NCBI RefSeq assembly: GCF_028595325.1
Contig: NZ_JAQQXR010000011.1
Location: 1-64,000, forward strand
Source: Janthinobacterium fluminis
GTDB lineage: Bacteria > Pseudomonadota > Gammaproteobacteria > Burkholderiales > Burkholderiaceae_D
Length of the DNA: 64,000 nucleotides
Direction: 5' to 3'
Shown here piece by piece: positions 1-7,582 of this stretch (position 1 is its first letter; every line of letters starts with the position of its first letter). The position numbers were made by a program, and so were the translations under genes. The notes beneath the pieces are model-generated. The model was given only the letters and a program-made list of their open reading frames with translations. It searched no databases and had not been told where the DNA came from.

Positions 1-352
1 CGGCCGGCTCGCCGTCCGCCTGGCCCGGCGCCGCGTCCGCGACCGGCTCGGCCGCGGCGGCCGCCTCCCCGCCCGCCGGCGCGGCGAGCGGCGGCGCCGC
101 TGGCGGCTTGGGCGGCTTGGGCTTGCGCACCGGCTTGGGCTTGGCGGCCGGGACCGGCGGCGCCGGCGCGGCGGCCGGCGCCGGCGCCAGCCGCAACTGC
201 GCCGTCATCGTCCGCGGCGGCTGCGCCGCCTCGCCCAGCGGGCCAATGCGCGCGCCGACCCAGTCTATGGTCAGGTAATGCAGGGCGATGGTGGCCGCGC
301 CCAGCACGAGAACGCGGCGGCGCGGCGGCGAAAAAAGGGAGGCTATCGTCAT
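1..352 (-). CDS. Pro/Ala-rich membrane-anchored protein, N-terminal part (DUF3108-like)
   Basis: The gene runs off the left edge, so only about the first 117 residues are visible. The start is the ATG at 352-350. The protein opens with a short basic stretch (PPRRRVLVLG) and one hydrophobic segment of about 15 residues (about 14-32). A low-complexity linker very rich in Pro, Ala and Lys follows, with repeated KPKP-type motifs. This layout (N-terminal anchor, then a Pro-rich spacer of TonB type) is what I recall for DUF3108-domain proteins of Burkholderiales, whose folded domain would lie beyond the edge. That name is inference, because the diagnostic domain is not in the window. It is divergent from phaM, with 139 bases between the starts. 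Confidence 0.6.
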   Translation of the reverse strand, partial: MTIASLFSPPRRRVLVLGAATIALHYLTIDWVGARIGPLGEAAQPPRTMTAQLRLAPAPAAAPAPPVPAAKPKPVRKPKPPKPPAAPPLAAPAGGEAAAAAEPVADAAPGQADGEPA

Positions 353-430
353 GGCGCTAGTGTAACGTGTTCGCGCCGCCGGGGGCGGCCGCCGCAGCAG
401 TTTGCCCCGCGTCAAGGCCGTCAACTATGT

Positions 431-459
431 TTGAAGCCCCCCGTTTTATCTGCTACGCT
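431..459 (+). promoter_or_regulatory. Candidate sigma-70 promoter of phaM
   Basis: TTGAAG at 431-436 and TACGCT at 454-459 are separated by 17 bases and lie 33 bases before the phaM start. A GGAGA ribosome-binding site at 480-484 follows, seven bases from the ATG. Both boxes are only partial matches to consensus. Confidence 0.4.
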
Positions 460-491
460 AAGGGCACATTATCCCCAACGGAGACTTCAAC

Positions 492-1196
492 ATGGCCACA
501 CCTCAAATGCCCAAGATGCCAGGCGCCGCTGTCATGACGGACACCCTCGATTTCGTCAAAAACCTGTGGGGCAGCATGAGCGTGCCGGGCATGGGCATTC
601 CAGGCATTACCGCGCCGACGCTGTCGGTCGATGAACTCGACAAGAAGATCAACGACCTGAAGGCCGTCGAAGCCTGGCTGAGCCTGAACATGAGCATGCT
701 GCGCGGCAGCATCCAGGCGCTGGAAGTGCAGCGCGGCACCATCGTCACGCTGAAGTCGATGGGCGCCTCGTTCGCCGCCGCCGTCAAGCAGCCGGGCGCC
801 AGCGAGAAGTCCTTGTTTGAGACGGTGCCCTACGCGTCGGCGTTTTTCCAGCAGGCGGCGGCCGGGCCGGCCGCGCAAGCTGCCGCCAGCGCGCCCGCCG
901 CAGCCGCGCCGGCGCTGCCGGAGGCGGCCGCGGCCGCGCCGATGACGAATCCCGGCGCGTGGTGGAATCTATTGCAGGAGCAATTTAAACATGCGGTGAG
1001 CACGACGCTGACGTCGGACGCGGCAACGGGCGCGAACGCGCTGGCGGCCGACGCGGCGGACAAGCTGAAGGCCGCCAAGGGCAAGCCGGCCGCCGCGCCG
1101 GTCGCCGACACCAGCAGCGTCAAGGCGCCGGTCCGCAAGGCGCCGCCCAAGCGCGCGCCGGCCAAGCCGAAGACGCTCAAGGCCGGCAAGGCCTGA
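492..1196 (+). CDS. phaM: PhaM-type polyhydroxyalkanoate granule regulatory protein
   Basis: A 234-residue protein. Residues about 15-100 form the PhaM-type N-terminal region, with an amphipathic helix containing LDFVKNLWG and the stretch ELDKKINDLKAVEAWLSLNM. A long Ala/Pro-rich middle follows. The tail (about 195-234) is rich in Lys, Ala and Pro (KAPPKRAPAKPK), like histone H1. In Ralstonia, PhaM uses such a tail to bind DNA while the N-terminal part activates the PHA synthase PhaC and attaches granules to the nucleoid. Assignment rests on this two-part layout and the N-terminal sequence. The start has a good ribosome-binding site. No PHA synthesis genes are nearby. Confidence 0.82.
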   Translation: MATPQMPKMPGAAVMTDTLDFVKNLWGSMSVPGMGIPGITAPTLSVDELDKKINDLKAVEAWLSLNMSMLRGSIQALEVQRGTIVTLKSMGASFAAAVKQPGASEKSLFETVPYASAFFQQAAAGPAAQAAASAPAAAAPALPEAAAAAPMTNPGAWWNLLQEQFKHAVSTTLTSDAATGANALAADAADKLKAAKGKPAAAPVADTSSVKAPVRKAPPKRAPAKPKTLKAGKA

Positions 1197-1212
1197 GGGG
1201 CAAGGCCGGGGA

Positions 1213-1233
1213 CGCCGGGGCCGGGCCCCGGCG
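1213..1233. terminator. GC-rich hairpin between convergent genes
   Basis: Perfect nine-base arms (CGCCGGGGC and GCCCCGGCG) with a three-base loop sit between the end of phaM and the end of the small minus-strand gene. No T-tract follows on either strand, so it is terminator-like in position but not a classical intrinsic terminator. Confidence 0.35.
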
Positions 1234-1248
1234 GTTATGCCGCCTGGC

Positions 1249-1464
1249 TCAGGCCAGGCGCTGGATGCGGATCGCCTCGATCAAGCCGTCGTCCTGGCGC
1301 TTGACTTCGCCGATGCTGATCAAACCCTCTTCTTCCAGTTGCTTGGCGCTGTCGTGCGCGCTCTGGAACGAGGGCAGGGTATCGCCCTTGGCGGCCACCG
1401 GACGTACCCAGGCCATGCTGCCGACCTTCATTTTTTTATACACTTCTTTGGCGACATCACGCAT
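1249..1464 (-). CDS. Conserved-looking small protein, 71 residues, function unknown
   Basis: The ATG at 1464 is preceded by a strong AAGGAAGA ribosome-binding site, which separates this gene from a longer meaningless reading frame in the same register. The 71-residue product is soluble and mixed-charge (MRDVAKEVYKKMKVGSMAWV at the N-terminus). It has a probable helix in the middle (SAHDSAKQLEEEGLISIGEV) and a C-terminal strand (GLIEAIRIQRLA). The pattern suggests a small winged-helix-like or alpha/beta fold, but I do not recognise a family. It ends 52 bases from phaM, read convergently. Confidence 0.6.
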   Translation of the reverse strand: MRDVAKEVYKKMKVGSMAWVRPVAAKGDTLPSFQSAHDSAKQLEEEGLISIGEVKRQDDGLIEAIRIQRLA

Positions 1465-1571
1465 TTTTTCTTCCTTATCGTTGTTAAGCACTGAAAGCAC
1501 GGGCCAGCCCGTACCGCCCCGTAGTTTATCACTCGACACGGCAGAAACAATATTCAGCAAAACAACAGCCC

Positions 1572-3320
1572 TCACGCCGCCCCTTCCGGCGCCGCCGTAT
1601 CCGCCGCGTCCGCCCCGGGAACGACGACGGCTAGCGGCGCCAGCGCGGCCAGTTGCTCCATCAACTGGGCGAAGCGCTGCTGCCCCGGCGCGATGCGGTC
1701 GACGTGCAGCAGCACGCCGATGGCCTCGTCCGACAGGGTGCGGTCGAAGCCGTGCTGCTGCAAATGCGAGATGAGGATTTGCGCGCTGTTGAACAGGATG
1801 CGCAGATTGTTCGGCAACTTCAGCCGCGCCGCGCGCATCCACGCGACGGCCTCGCCCAGCTTGTCCGTCTTCCACAGCAGCACGCCCTTGTTCATCAAGT
1901 CCGACGCCTCCTTGCGCGAGGACAGGATCAGCGCGCTGCCCTCCTCGCCCATGCGCGCCTTGTCGAAAATCTTTTGCACCTCGTCCTGCAGCACCGGGTT
2001 GTCGTGGTTGTTCTTGATGACGTAGCACAGCAGCTCGACGGGCGCCTCCTTGACGCCGACGGCGAACAGCAGCGTCGCCAGGTCCATGCAGACCGGCATG
2101 TCGGGGCGCAGCGGGTCTTCCTTGAGCATGTGTTCGAGCTCATCGCCGCACTTGCGGGCGCGCCGGTAGTCGCCGCTCTCGTGGTAGACCATGCCCTCGG
2201 TGATCTTCGCGCGCAGGCCGATCAACTCGCTGGCGAATTCGCGCTGCGCCATCAACAGCCACTGCAAAGCCTCCTTCGGCTCGTTCTTGATGCCGCACAC
2301 GCGCGCCAGGCCCAGGTAGGCGTCGGGCGTCTTCATCACCGAATACTCGCCGATGGCGATGCACTTGCGGAAAGCCTTTTCCGCCATGCCGACATTGCCC
2401 AGCTTGAGCGCGATCATGCCCAGGCTGCGCTGCCGCGGCACCGAGTTCGGCGACAGCTTGGCGGCCTTCTCCAGCACGTCGCAAGCCTCCTCGTGGCGGC
2501 CCATCAGCTGGTAGGCCGTGGCCAACTGGTCGTAGGCGTCGATGTAATAGCGGTTTTCCGCGATCACGCCCTGGAACATCTGCCGCGCCGCCTCGTGCTC
2601 GCCGTTGTTCATGCGGATCTTGCCCAGGCCCGCCTTGGCCCAGTTGTAGTCGCGCTCGGCCAGCACGCGCTCGTAGACGGCGCGCGCCTTCTCCGGCTCG
2701 CCGCTCTTGAGCAGCAGGCTGGCCTTCATGCGCAGCAAGTCGATTTCGTGGATCTTGTTGTGCTCGATCTGCTCGTCGCACAGCCGCGCCGCGCGCAGAT
2801 AGTCCTTGTCGAGGCAAGCCTGGTCGATCTCGCGGAACACCTGCTTCTTGTGCCAGACCCGGTTCAGGCGCGTCAACAGCACGCCCTCCGTGATCGGCTT
2901 GATCAGGTAGGCGTCCGGCTGGTGCTCGGCCGCGCCCATCACCGACTCGACGCTCTTTTCGGCCGACACCATCAGCCACACGCTGCTGGGCGCCGTCAGA
3001 TTGCGCACGCGCGTCTCCTCCAGCACCTGTTGGCCGTTCTTGCCCTCGCCCAGGTTGTAGTCGCACAGCACGACGTCGTAGCGCGTCTTGGCCAGCATCT
3101 TCATCGCCTCGCCGCCGCTGGCGGCCTGGTCGATGTGGCGCGCGCCCAGGTTGCGCAGCGATTCGCGCAGCAGGATGCGGATGCCGATGAAGTCGTCCAC
3201 CAGCAGGTAGTGCTTGTCGGCCCAGGCCGTCGGCGCGGCGCTGAGTACGGCCGGCGCCGCGCCGTCCGCCTCGGGCTGGGCCGGCGCCGGCGTGGCGGGC
3301 GGGTTCGCTGCTGTGTCCAT
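1572..3320 (-). CDS. Response regulator with TPR output domain
   Basis: A 582-residue protein. A Pro/Ala-rich N-terminal linker of about 33 residues precedes a CheY-like receiver domain. The acidic pair is D42/D43 (LLVDDF), the phospho-acceptor is D87 (VVLCDYNLG) and the conserved lysine is K141 (LIKPI). From about residue 165 the protein is helical with repeated TPR-like units (for example NWAKAGLGKIRMNNGEHEAA, AYDQLATAYQLMGRHEEA). There is no DNA-binding or enzymatic output, so phosphorylation probably controls protein-protein contacts. The histidine kinase gene lies 17 bases upstream on the same strand and is the obvious partner. Confidence 0.85.
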   Translation of the reverse strand: MDTAANPPATPAPAQPEADGAAPAVLSAAPTAWADKHYLLVDDFIGIRILLRESLRNLGARHIDQAASGGEAMKMLAKTRYDVVLCDYNLGEGKNGQQVLEETRVRNLTAPSSVWLMVSAEKSVESVMGAAEHQPDAYLIKPITEGVLLTRLNRVWHKKQVFREIDQACLDKDYLRAARLCDEQIEHNKIHEIDLLRMKASLLLKSGEPEKARAVYERVLAERDYNWAKAGLGKIRMNNGEHEAARQMFQGVIAENRYYIDAYDQLATAYQLMGRHEEACDVLEKAAKLSPNSVPRQRSLGMIALKLGNVGMAEKAFRKCIAIGEYSVMKTPDAYLGLARVCGIKNEPKEALQWLLMAQREFASELIGLRAKITEGMVYHESGDYRRARKCGDELEHMLKEDPLRPDMPVCMDLATLLFAVGVKEAPVELLCYVIKNNHDNPVLQDEVQKIFDKARMGEEGSALILSSRKEASDLMNKGVLLWKTDKLGEAVAWMRAARLKLPNNLRILFNSAQILISHLQQHGFDRTLSDEAIGVLLHVDRIAPGQQRFAQLMEQLAALAPLAVVVPGADAADTAAPEGAA

Positions 3321-3337
3321 GGCTGTGCCCTATCGTC

Positions 3338-4045
3338 TCAAGGCAGGCGCAGGACGAAGCAACCGCCGCCCAGCGCGCCGCCGTTTTCCAGCGCGATGCT
3401 GCCGCTGGCGTCGCGGTGCTTGTGCATCTTCGCCACCTCGCTGGCGAAATACAGGCCCAGGCCGGTGCTGTTGGTGGCAAAGTTGACGCCGCTGGTGGCG
3501 CCGTCCATCGCCGCCGCGCCGGCCGCCAGCAAGGCCGGCGAGAAGCCGCCGCCATTGTCCTCGACGCGGATTTCCAGCATCGCGTCGACCTGCCGCACCG
3601 ACAGGCGGATCGTATCGCTCGTGTAGCGGATGGCGTTGTTGATGGCGTGCCCGAGCACGCCGATGATCAAGTCTTCGTCGTAACACCAGATCAACTCGGC
3701 GGGGAAACTGGTGTGCAGCGCGATGCCTTTCGAGGCCAGCAGCACTTTTTCCTGCGCCACCACCTGCTCGACCAGTTGGCCCAGCAGTTGCGGGCGGACG
3801 TCGAAGGGGTAGCCGGGCTTGCCGACCCGCTTGTACAGGGCCAGTAGCTGGATCAGATTGTCGTTCAGGCGCTTGGTCTGGTACAGCATCTGCGCCATCT
3901 GCGGATATGGCGCCTCGGCCGGCGCCGGGCTGGCGGCCAGCAGCGACTCCAGCGTGCCGCTGACGACGCTCACCGAATTTTTCATGTCATGCACGGTCGA
4001 CGCCAGGAACAGGAATAGCTCCGGCGCGCTGCTTGGGTCTTCCAA
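3338..4045 (-). CDS. Sensor histidine kinase (partner of TPR response regulator)
   Basis: A soluble kinase with no membrane segment. It has an H-box STVHDMKNSV close to the N-terminus, then a HATPase domain with N-box INNAIRY, G1-box EDNGGGF and G2-box STGLGLY. I place the start at the TTG at 4045 (LEDPSS...), which has GGAGG eight bases upstream. The frame stays open to another TTG at 4096, but a perfect TATAAT covers 4096-4101, which suggests transcription begins inside that extension. That gives about 235 residues. No sensor domain is present, so the input must come from a partner protein or the short N-terminal stretch. It probably forms a two-gene unit with the downstream TPR response regulator. 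Confidence 0.8.
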   Translation of the reverse strand: MEDPSSAPELFLFLASTVHDMKNSVSVVSGTLESLLAASPAPAEAPYPQMAQMLYQTKRLNDNLIQLLALYKRVGKPGYPFDVRPQLLGQLVEQVVAQEKVLLASKGIALHTSFPAELIWCYDEDLIIGVLGHAINNAIRYTSDTIRLSVRQVDAMLEIRVEDNGGGFSPALLAAGAAAMDGATSGVNFATNSTGLGLYFASEVAKMHKHRDASGSIALENGGALGGGCFVLRLP

Positions 4046-4095
4046 TTTGATTGCCTCCACAGGACCGGGCCAAGGCAAAACATTGCCAAAACCCA

Positions 4096-4101
4096 ATTAT
4101 A
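4096..4101 (-). promoter_or_regulatory. Perfect -10 box before the histidine kinase
   Basis: TATAAT reads on the minus strand at 4101-4096. The best upstream match to a -35 box (TTGCCG) is 22 bases away, which is too far, so only the -10 element is supported. It lies 51 bases before the preferred TTG start. Confidence 0.4.
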
Positions 4102-4129
4102 GCGCCTGTGGCGGCGCCCGGAGCGGCAA

Positions 4130-5194
4130 TCAGCCGGTGCTGCGCCGCATCAGCCACTCCAGCGGCCCCAGCTTGAAACGCTGGCGCCACAGATGGGAAA
4201 ACACCACGGCCCCGAAGCAGAACAGCAGCGCGCTGCCGATGGCGAAGCCGAGCGACTGGTTTTCCAGCTTGCCGAAGGCTTCCAGCATGCCCATGCCGAT
4301 GACGACGTGGGCCACATACAGGGTCAGCGCGATCTGGCCCGTGTGGATCAGCGGCGCCAACCAGCGCGCGCCGCGGCAGCGCTCGCCCACGGCGATGCAG
4401 GCGGCGATGACGGCGCAGGCCGTGCCGGACGCCGCCACGAAGTACAGCGGCAGCGGCGGCATCGACTGCGAGGACAACAGGAATCCCCAGATGCCCCAGC
4501 CGGTGTGGGTCTGCCTGGCGCCCCACCACACCAGCGACTCGGCGGCGACGGCCACCAGCAGGCCGGCGGCGAAGATGCGCGCGCGCGTGCCGGGCGCCTG
4601 CCAGTCCAGCCGTCCCAGGGCGATCCCCAGCAGCAGGAAGCCGGCCCAGGGGAAGATCGGGTGGAAGCCGTTGAAAAACAGATTGTAGAAAAACTTCGAC
4701 GGCGTCCAGAAGTGCGCATAGCTCAGCGTGTGCCAGTTCCAGCCCTGCTCGTAGTTGTACTGGCTGACCAGCACGACGAAGCCGAGCACCATCAGCGCCG
4801 CCGCGGCCACCAGGGTGCGGCTGCGCCAGGTCAGGGCCGCCGCGCCGATGATCAGATAGGCGCCGTAGAAATGCAGGATGTCGGCGGGCCACACCTGCAC
4901 ATACAGCAAGCCGACGACGAACAGGAAGGCGGCGCGCTTGACCAGCATCAGGCGGTCGGCGCGGATCTGCGCGGCATCGTTGGCGAGGCGCGCCTTGGCC
5001 GACAGCAGCGACAGGCCGACGCCGGCCAGTATCACGAAAATGGCCGAGGCGCGCCCGTCGATCACGTCGAACACCCGCAGCCAGGCGGGCGCGCCCTCGG
5101 CCTTGGCGTGCATGACAATCTTGAAATTGACGATCACCATGCCGATCACCGCCAGGGCCCGCGCCAGGTCGAAACCGACCACCCGCTTATCCAT
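4130..5194 (-). CDS. DUF418 / heparan-alpha-glucosaminide acetyltransferase-like membrane protein
   Basis: A 354-residue polytopic inner-membrane protein with about nine or ten hydrophobic segments. The N-terminus (VGFDLARALAVIGMVIVNFK) matches the first helix of acyltransferase-3/DUF1624-like proteins. The C-terminal part (TGQIALTLYVAHVVIGMGML) matches the DUF418 signature around G-x-x-A-L-T-x-Y. DUF418 proteins are thought to transfer acyl groups across the membrane, but no substrate is established. The start is the ATG at 5194, which follows GGGAATTC. The frame is open 22 codons further upstream without a ribosome-binding site. It is monocistronic. Confidence 0.75.
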   Translation of the reverse strand: MDKRVVGFDLARALAVIGMVIVNFKIVMHAKAEGAPAWLRVFDVIDGRASAIFVILAGVGLSLLSAKARLANDAAQIRADRLMLVKRAAFLFVVGLLYVQVWPADILHFYGAYLIIGAAALTWRSRTLVAAAALMVLGFVVLVSQYNYEQGWNWHTLSYAHFWTPSKFFYNLFFNGFHPIFPWAGFLLLGIALGRLDWQAPGTRARIFAAGLLVAVAAESLVWWGARQTHTGWGIWGFLLSSQSMPPLPLYFVAASGTACAVIAACIAVGERCRGARWLAPLIHTGQIALTLYVAHVVIGMGMLEAFGKLENQSLGFAIGSALLFCFGAVVFSHLWRQRFKLGPLEWLMRRSTG

Positions 5195-5298
5195 ATCGAA
5201 TTCCCATTGAGAAAACAATAATGTAGCGGCACTCCCCCGTGCCGCGCAGCGTGGATGCAATTTGTTACAAAAACCTCAATGTCGGGCCGGGCGCGCGC

Positions 5299-6987
5299 TC
5301 AGGGCCGGCGCCGCAGCTCCTTGAGCAGGAAGCGGGCCGGATCGAGCGCCGCCGCCAGGTTCGCCTCCAGCGGCAGCGGCTCGCCGTCGAGCTGGGCGGC
5401 CAGCAGCTCGGCCGCCAGCGGCGCCCAGATCATGCCGCGCGAGGCGTAAGCCAGCAGGCCGTACAGGCCGGGCCAGCGCGGCACGTCGCGCAGACGCTCG
5501 CAGCGCCCCGGCGCGCGCGGGTCGGGCAGCGCGCCCACCAGCGGCAGACGGTCCGGCGCGACGCAGCGAAAGCCGGTGCGCCCGGCCAGCGGCGCCTGCA
5601 GCACCGGCTGCCCCAGCATGGCGGCGAGCCGTTGCAGATTGTCTTGCTGGCTGGCGGCGCGCAGGCCGGGATCGGCGTCGCTGTCGTAGGTGGCGCCGAC
5701 GCAGACGGTGCCGCCGGACGGCGGCGTCATGTAGGCGTCGCCGCACACCACCAGCGGCGGCTGCGCCAGGCTGCCCTCGGCCAGGTGGGTGACCTGGCCG
5801 CGCACCGCCAGCAGCGGCAGGCCGGCCGCCTGCGCCAGCGCCGTCGCGCCGCAGCCGTTGGCCAGCACCACCGTCGGCGCCTGCGCGATGACGCCGCCGT
5901 CGCCATGCACCAGCCATACGCCGTCGCGCCGCTCCAGCGCCAGCACGCCGCTCGAAAAGATGCGCTCCAGCCCGGCGCCGCAGGCGTCCAGCAGCGCGCC
6001 GCACAGCGTCGAGGGGCGCGCCCAGCCGCCCTGCTCGAACCACCAGCCGCCGTCCGGCGCCGGCGCGCCCAGCAAAGCGCCGGCCTGGTCCGGCTCCAGC
6101 CAGCGCGCATACTCGGGCGGATAAGCGGCGGCGGCGATCTGCCGCTGCTGCGCCGCGTGGGCCGGGTCGCGCGCCAGTTGCAGCACGCCGCAGCGCGCGC
6201 CCATGAAGGCCGTGCCGATGCCGCCCAGGCGCTGCCAGTGGCGCAGCGCGTACAGGAAGGCGGCCCGGCTCAGGCGCGTGGCCAGGTTGTCGTCCTTCGA
6301 CAGCAGCGGCATGAAGATGCCGGCCAGATTGCCGGACGCCTCTTGCGCCGGCTCCGCGTGGCGCTCGACCAGCGTGACCCGCCAGCCGCGCGCGCTCAGG
6401 CGCTCGCAGGCGGCCGCGCCGGCCACGCCGGCGCCGATGACGACGGCGTGGCGCTCGGCCGGCGCCGGCGCGGCCGGCTCCGGCTGGCGGCCGGCGAACA
6501 CGGCGTCCCCGCCCTGCGCCGCGAAAACGAAACCGGCGGCCGACAGCGCGCCGCGCCGCGCCCCGTCCAGCGCCGGCGCGCACAGCGCGGCGCCCGGCCG
6601 CGCCAGCCGCGCCAGCGCGGTGGCCGAGCGCAGCGGCGCCGCCAGGTAGACGGCGTCGACGCGGGCGTCGAGCTGGGCCAGGCCGGCGTCCGGCGGACCC
6701 GGCATCAGGTCCAGCGTGACCATGCCCCCGTCCAGGCTGAGGCGCTGCAGGCCGGCCACGGCCGGCGGCCATTGCTCGCGCAGCTCGGCCGGCAGCGCCG
6801 CCGCGTCGACGGCCTCGGCCGCCAGCGCGATGTAGTGCAGGCGGCGCGCGCGCCGCGGGTCGGCGCGCCACGCGGCCAGCGTCGCCAGCAGGCGTTCGCC
6901 CTGGCCGAAGCCGCTGTCGAGGATGACGAAACGCGCCAGGCCGGCCCAGCGCAGCGGCAAGCCGCAGCCTTCGAGGTAGTCGCTCAT
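5299..6987 (-). CDS. mnmC: MnmC: FAD-dependent cmnm5s2U34 oxidoreductase with reduced methyltransferase half
   Basis: A 562-residue product. The C-terminal part (from about residue 195) is a DAO-type flavoprotein with the dinucleotide motif AVVIGAGVAGAAACERLSARG and MnmC-typical stretches (ASGNLAGIFMPLLSKDDNLA, LAYASRGMIWAPLAAELLAA). It would remove the carboxymethyl group of cmnm5(s2)U34 in tRNA. The N-terminal methyltransferase half is shortened. It begins near the GN-D-LP motif (here GCGLP), lacking the usual 50-60 residues before it. The SAM-loop is altered to DSGFGQGE and the catalytic-face motif D-x-F-L-D-G-F-x-P-x-K-N-P is missing (VDAVYLAAP). The ATG overlaps the tag stop as ATGA, indicating translational coupling. 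Confidence 0.85.
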   Translation of the reverse strand: MSDYLEGCGLPLRWAGLARFVILDSGFGQGERLLATLAAWRADPRRARRLHYIALAAEAVDAAALPAELREQWPPAVAGLQRLSLDGGMVTLDLMPGPPDAGLAQLDARVDAVYLAAPLRSATALARLARPGAALCAPALDGARRGALSAAGFVFAAQGGDAVFAGRQPEPAAPAPAERHAVVIGAGVAGAAACERLSARGWRVTLVERHAEPAQEASGNLAGIFMPLLSKDDNLATRLSRAAFLYALRHWQRLGGIGTAFMGARCGVLQLARDPAHAAQQRQIAAAAYPPEYARWLEPDQAGALLGAPAPDGGWWFEQGGWARPSTLCGALLDACGAGLERIFSSGVLALERRDGVWLVHGDGGVIAQAPTVVLANGCGATALAQAAGLPLLAVRGQVTHLAEGSLAQPPLVVCGDAYMTPPSGGTVCVGATYDSDADPGLRAASQQDNLQRLAAMLGQPVLQAPLAGRTGFRCVAPDRLPLVGALPDPRAPGRCERLRDVPRWPGLYGLLAYASRGMIWAPLAAELLAAQLDGEPLPLEANLAAALDPARFLLKELRRRP

Positions 6988-7544
6988 CGCGTGCGGCACA
7001 GGCAGGCCGGGGCGTGGTCGTCCACCATGCCGATGCCCTGCATGTAGGCGTAGACGATGGTCGAGCCGACGAATTTGAAGCCGCGCTTCGCCAGGTCTTT
7101 CGACAGGCGGTCGGACAGCTCGGTCCTGGCGGGGAATTCGCCGGGCTGAAAGTGGTTGACGATGGGTTTGCCGTCGACATAGGCCCACAGGAACTGGTCC
7201 AGGCTGCTCCCCTCGTCGAGCAGCCGCAGGTAGGCCTGGGCGTTGCTGATCGCGGCGGCCACCTTCAGGCGGTTGCGCACGATGCCGGGATTGGCCAGCA
7301 GCTCGGCCACCTTGGCGGCGTCGTAGGCGGCGATCTTGCGCGCGTCCCAGCCGTCGAAGGCGAGCCGGTAAGTGTCGCGCTTGTTGAGTATCGTCTCCCA
7401 GCTCAGGCCCGCCTGCGCGCCCTCCAGATTGAGCATCTCGAACAGCCGCGTCTCGTCATGGCAGGGCACGCCCCACTCCGTATCGTGATACTCGATATAG
7501 CGGGGATTGGCCAGTTTGGCCCAGGTGCAGCGGGTGACGCTCAT
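6984..7544 (-). CDS. tag: DNA-3-methyladenine glycosylase I
   Basis: A 186-residue protein of normal family length. It starts with the Tag hallmark RCTWAKLANPRYIEYHDTEW and contains EGAQAGLSWETILNKR and the C-terminal STIVYAYMQGIGMVDDHAPAC. Cysteine and histidine residues near both ends fit the zinc snap of this family. It excises 3-methyladenine from alkylated DNA. Its stop codon overlaps the mnmC start, so the two genes form one translational unit. That pairing has no obvious metabolic logic and may simply be co-expression. Confidence 0.93.
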   Translation of the reverse strand: MSVTRCTWAKLANPRYIEYHDTEWGVPCHDETRLFEMLNLEGAQAGLSWETILNKRDTYRLAFDGWDARKIAAYDAAKVAELLANPGIVRNRLKVAAAISNAQAYLRLLDEGSSLDQFLWAYVDGKPIVNHFQPGEFPARTELSDRLSKDLAKRGFKFVGSTIVYAYMQGIGMVDDHAPACLCRTR

Positions 7545-7582
7545 GACGATGCCTTATCCGGAGTGGGGACGCACAGTATAAA

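Noticed and set aside
1653..3626. Very long plus-strand open frame antisense to the response regulator and kinase
   Set aside because: High GC content leaves long open frames opposite real genes. Its translation is rich in His, Arg, Gln and Val with no domain, whereas the minus strand has clear families.
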